A DNA stretch of 14,775 nucleotides from the NCBI GenBank assembly GCA_018814265.1, contig JAHIZU010000106.1, forward strand, positions 1 through 14,775, given 5' to 3'. This document shows, in pieces, positions 13,680-14,775 of this stretch. The translations under genes were made by a program, and so were the position numbers. Source of the DNA: Candidatus Margulisiibacteriota bacterium (GTDB lineage: Bacteria > Margulisbacteria > WOR-1 > O2-12-FULL-45-9). Every line of letters starts with the position of its first letter. Within the stretch, counting starts at the first letter, position 1. Below the pieces are notes generated by a model. It was not told the DNA's origin. It worked only from the letters and a program-made list of their open reading frames with translations, and did no database searches.

Positions 13680-14775
13680 GTGTATCCAAAAAACGGAATC
13701 ACAACAGTACTAATAATTTTTGTCTTTTCTTTATTTTTTTGCCTTCCTTCTTTTTCTTACAACCAAGCAGAATATGAACAGGCAATATTAAAAGAAAGGG
13801 AGACACAAAGGACTTTAGAAACCGAGAAGTATTATGACGAAAGGATAGGGGAATATGTTGATGTTGTTGCTGGTGAGATATTGGTAAAATTTAAGCCCTC
13901 GGTTTCAGCCCAATCCATTAATTTATTGAGTGGAAAGAATCATTTGAAAATTGTTAGAGCACTTCAAACGGCTGGGGCTTATCTGTTTTCTGTCTCGGAT
14001 GAGGGCAAGAGCATTTCGGTGAAGGAAATGGTTGAAATTTATAAAAAACTATCGAATGTTGAATATGCTGAGCCAAATTTCATTTATCATGGTTTCTCAG
14101 TTGTTCCAAATGACGTTTATTATTCTTTGCAATGGGGCTTAGCAACTATTGAAGCTCCTCTCGCTTGGTGCGAAGAAACTGGCATTTCAAATGTCATAAT
14201 AGCAGTAGTTGATTCAGGGATTGATTTGCTTCATCCCGATTTGATTAATAAATTGATGACATCTCCAGGCGGTTGGGATTTTGTTGATAACGATAGCGAT
14301 CCTAGTGATGAGCTTGGTCATGGAACTCATGTGGCTGGTATTGCAGCGGCTTCTACTGATAATAATTTGGGAATTGCTGGGCTCTCTTGGGGATGTAAAA
14401 TCATGGCTGTGAGAGTCATTGACGCCAATAATCAAGCGTCTACGACAGACGTATCTGATGGAATTATTTATGCAGCTAATAATGGAGCAAATGTGATTAA
14501 CCTTAGTTTGGGTGGGCCTGGATATTCGAGTGAAATGAATGCCGCGATCCAGTACGCGCACAGTAAGGGTTGCGTTATAGCTGCTTCAGCTGGTAATGAC
14601 GGAATGACAACCAATTATGTTAATTATCCTGCTTCTTATGATAATGTCATAAGTGTTGCTGCAACAAATAATAGTGATTCTCATGCATATTATTCAACTT
14701 ACAATAATTATGTTGATGTAAGTGCACCTGGAGGAGAATTATTCTACTTACATGATCCTAGAGCTATATATAGTA
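13680..14775 (+). CDS. Secreted subtilisin-like serine protease (S8), 3' end outside window
   Basis: The open frame runs off the right edge; 365 codons are visible. The signal peptide (about 1-27, hydrophobic GITTVLIIFVFSLFFCLPSF) may be a lipoprotein type because of the Cys. A propeptide follows (about 60-140: GEILVKFKPSVSAQSINLL, YKKLSNVEYAEPNFIY). The catalytic domain begins near LQWGLATIEAPLAW and shows the Asp (VVDSGIDLLHPDL), the His (LGHGTHVAGIAA) and the oxyanion Asn (AASAGNDG). The catalytic Ser would lie beyond the window. The GTG at 13680 is chosen because the ATG two bases earlier is out of frame and stops after ten codons; AAAGGGG precedes it at 5 bases. Codon third positions are richer in A/T than in rel, hinting at a different origin. 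The likely role is extracellular or cell-surface proteolysis. Confidence 0.88.
   Translation, partial: MYPKNGITTVLIIFVFSLFFCLPSFSYNQAEYEQAILKERETQRTLETEKYYDERIGEYVDVVAGEILVKFKPSVSAQSINLLSGKNHLKIVRALQTAGAYLFSVSDEGKSISVKEMVEIYKKLSNVEYAEPNFIYHGFSVVPNDVYYSLQWGLATIEAPLAWCEETGISNVIIAVVDSGIDLLHPDLINKLMTSPGGWDFVDNDSDPSDELGHGTHVAGIAAASTDNNLGIAGLSWGCKIMAVRVIDANNQASTTDVSDGIIYAANNGANVINLSLGGPGYSSEMNAAIQYAHSKGCVIAASAGNDGMTTNYVNYPASYDNVISVAATNNSDSHAYYSTYNNYVDVSAPGGELFYLHDPRAIYS

Noticed and set aside
14214..14561. 115-residue open frame antisense to the protease
   Set aside because: It lies opposite the conserved catalytic Asp/His region of the subtilase and resembles no known protein.

Overview
The window reads as a stretch of chromosome from a diderm bacterium of the Cyanobacteria-related side of Terrabacteria. 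My best guess is Candidatus Margulisbacteria/Saganbacteria (WOR-1) or a close relative. The reasons are a yggS-sepF-proC-yggT cluster (a cyanobacterial/Gram-positive style order, SepF being a Terrabacteria trait) next to a PorV/PorQ-like outer-membrane barrel and a PNPF-type surface domain. That placement is inference from gene content only. The base composition looks moderate, except in the last gene, which is visibly more AT-rich.

Layout. 1-1565 (+): the 3' part of a RelA/SpoT homologue whose synthetase motifs are broken. It meets polA tail to tail with 4 bases between the stops. 5845-1570 (-): rpsB-tsf-polA, a compact translation/replication operon in which polA starts with GTG inside the end of tsf. 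polA carries an in-frame palindromic repeat that has itself been interrupted by a second repeat. 7307-5896 (-): a tiny secreted FlgD/T9SS-CTD-like domain protein overlapping a PorV/PorQ-like barrel gene whose signal peptide is encoded by a palindromic repeat. 7361-9663 (+): yggS, sepF, proC and yggT (PLP homeostasis, cell division, proline synthesis, membrane protein), starting from an extended -10 promoter. 9794-13410 (+): a PfkB sugar kinase interrupted by one in-frame TAA, a class II aldolase with a Gly/Arg-rich tail, and a complete bifunctional Rel whose ATG overlaps the aldolase stop. 13680-14775 (+): the 5' part of a secreted subtilisin-like protease, behind a near-consensus promoter flanked by a 13-bp inverted repeat.

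The most unusual content is of two kinds. First, the DNA is seeded with palindromic elements. One family has two copies (inside polA and between proC and yggT), each built of two 28-nt hairpins that could also fold end to end. Three other long imperfect palindromes lie at 6861-6987, 9664-9780 and 13461-13575. Second, two Rel-family genes have complementary domain content. One has a degenerate synthetase, keeps the helical linker and lacks the cysteine-rich domain. The other has intact catalytic motifs and the cysteine-rich domain but almost no helical linker. I found no tRNA, rRNA, CRISPR array or insertion sequence. No gene-free stretch exceeds 300 bases; the longest (13411-13679) holds a long palindrome and a promoter.
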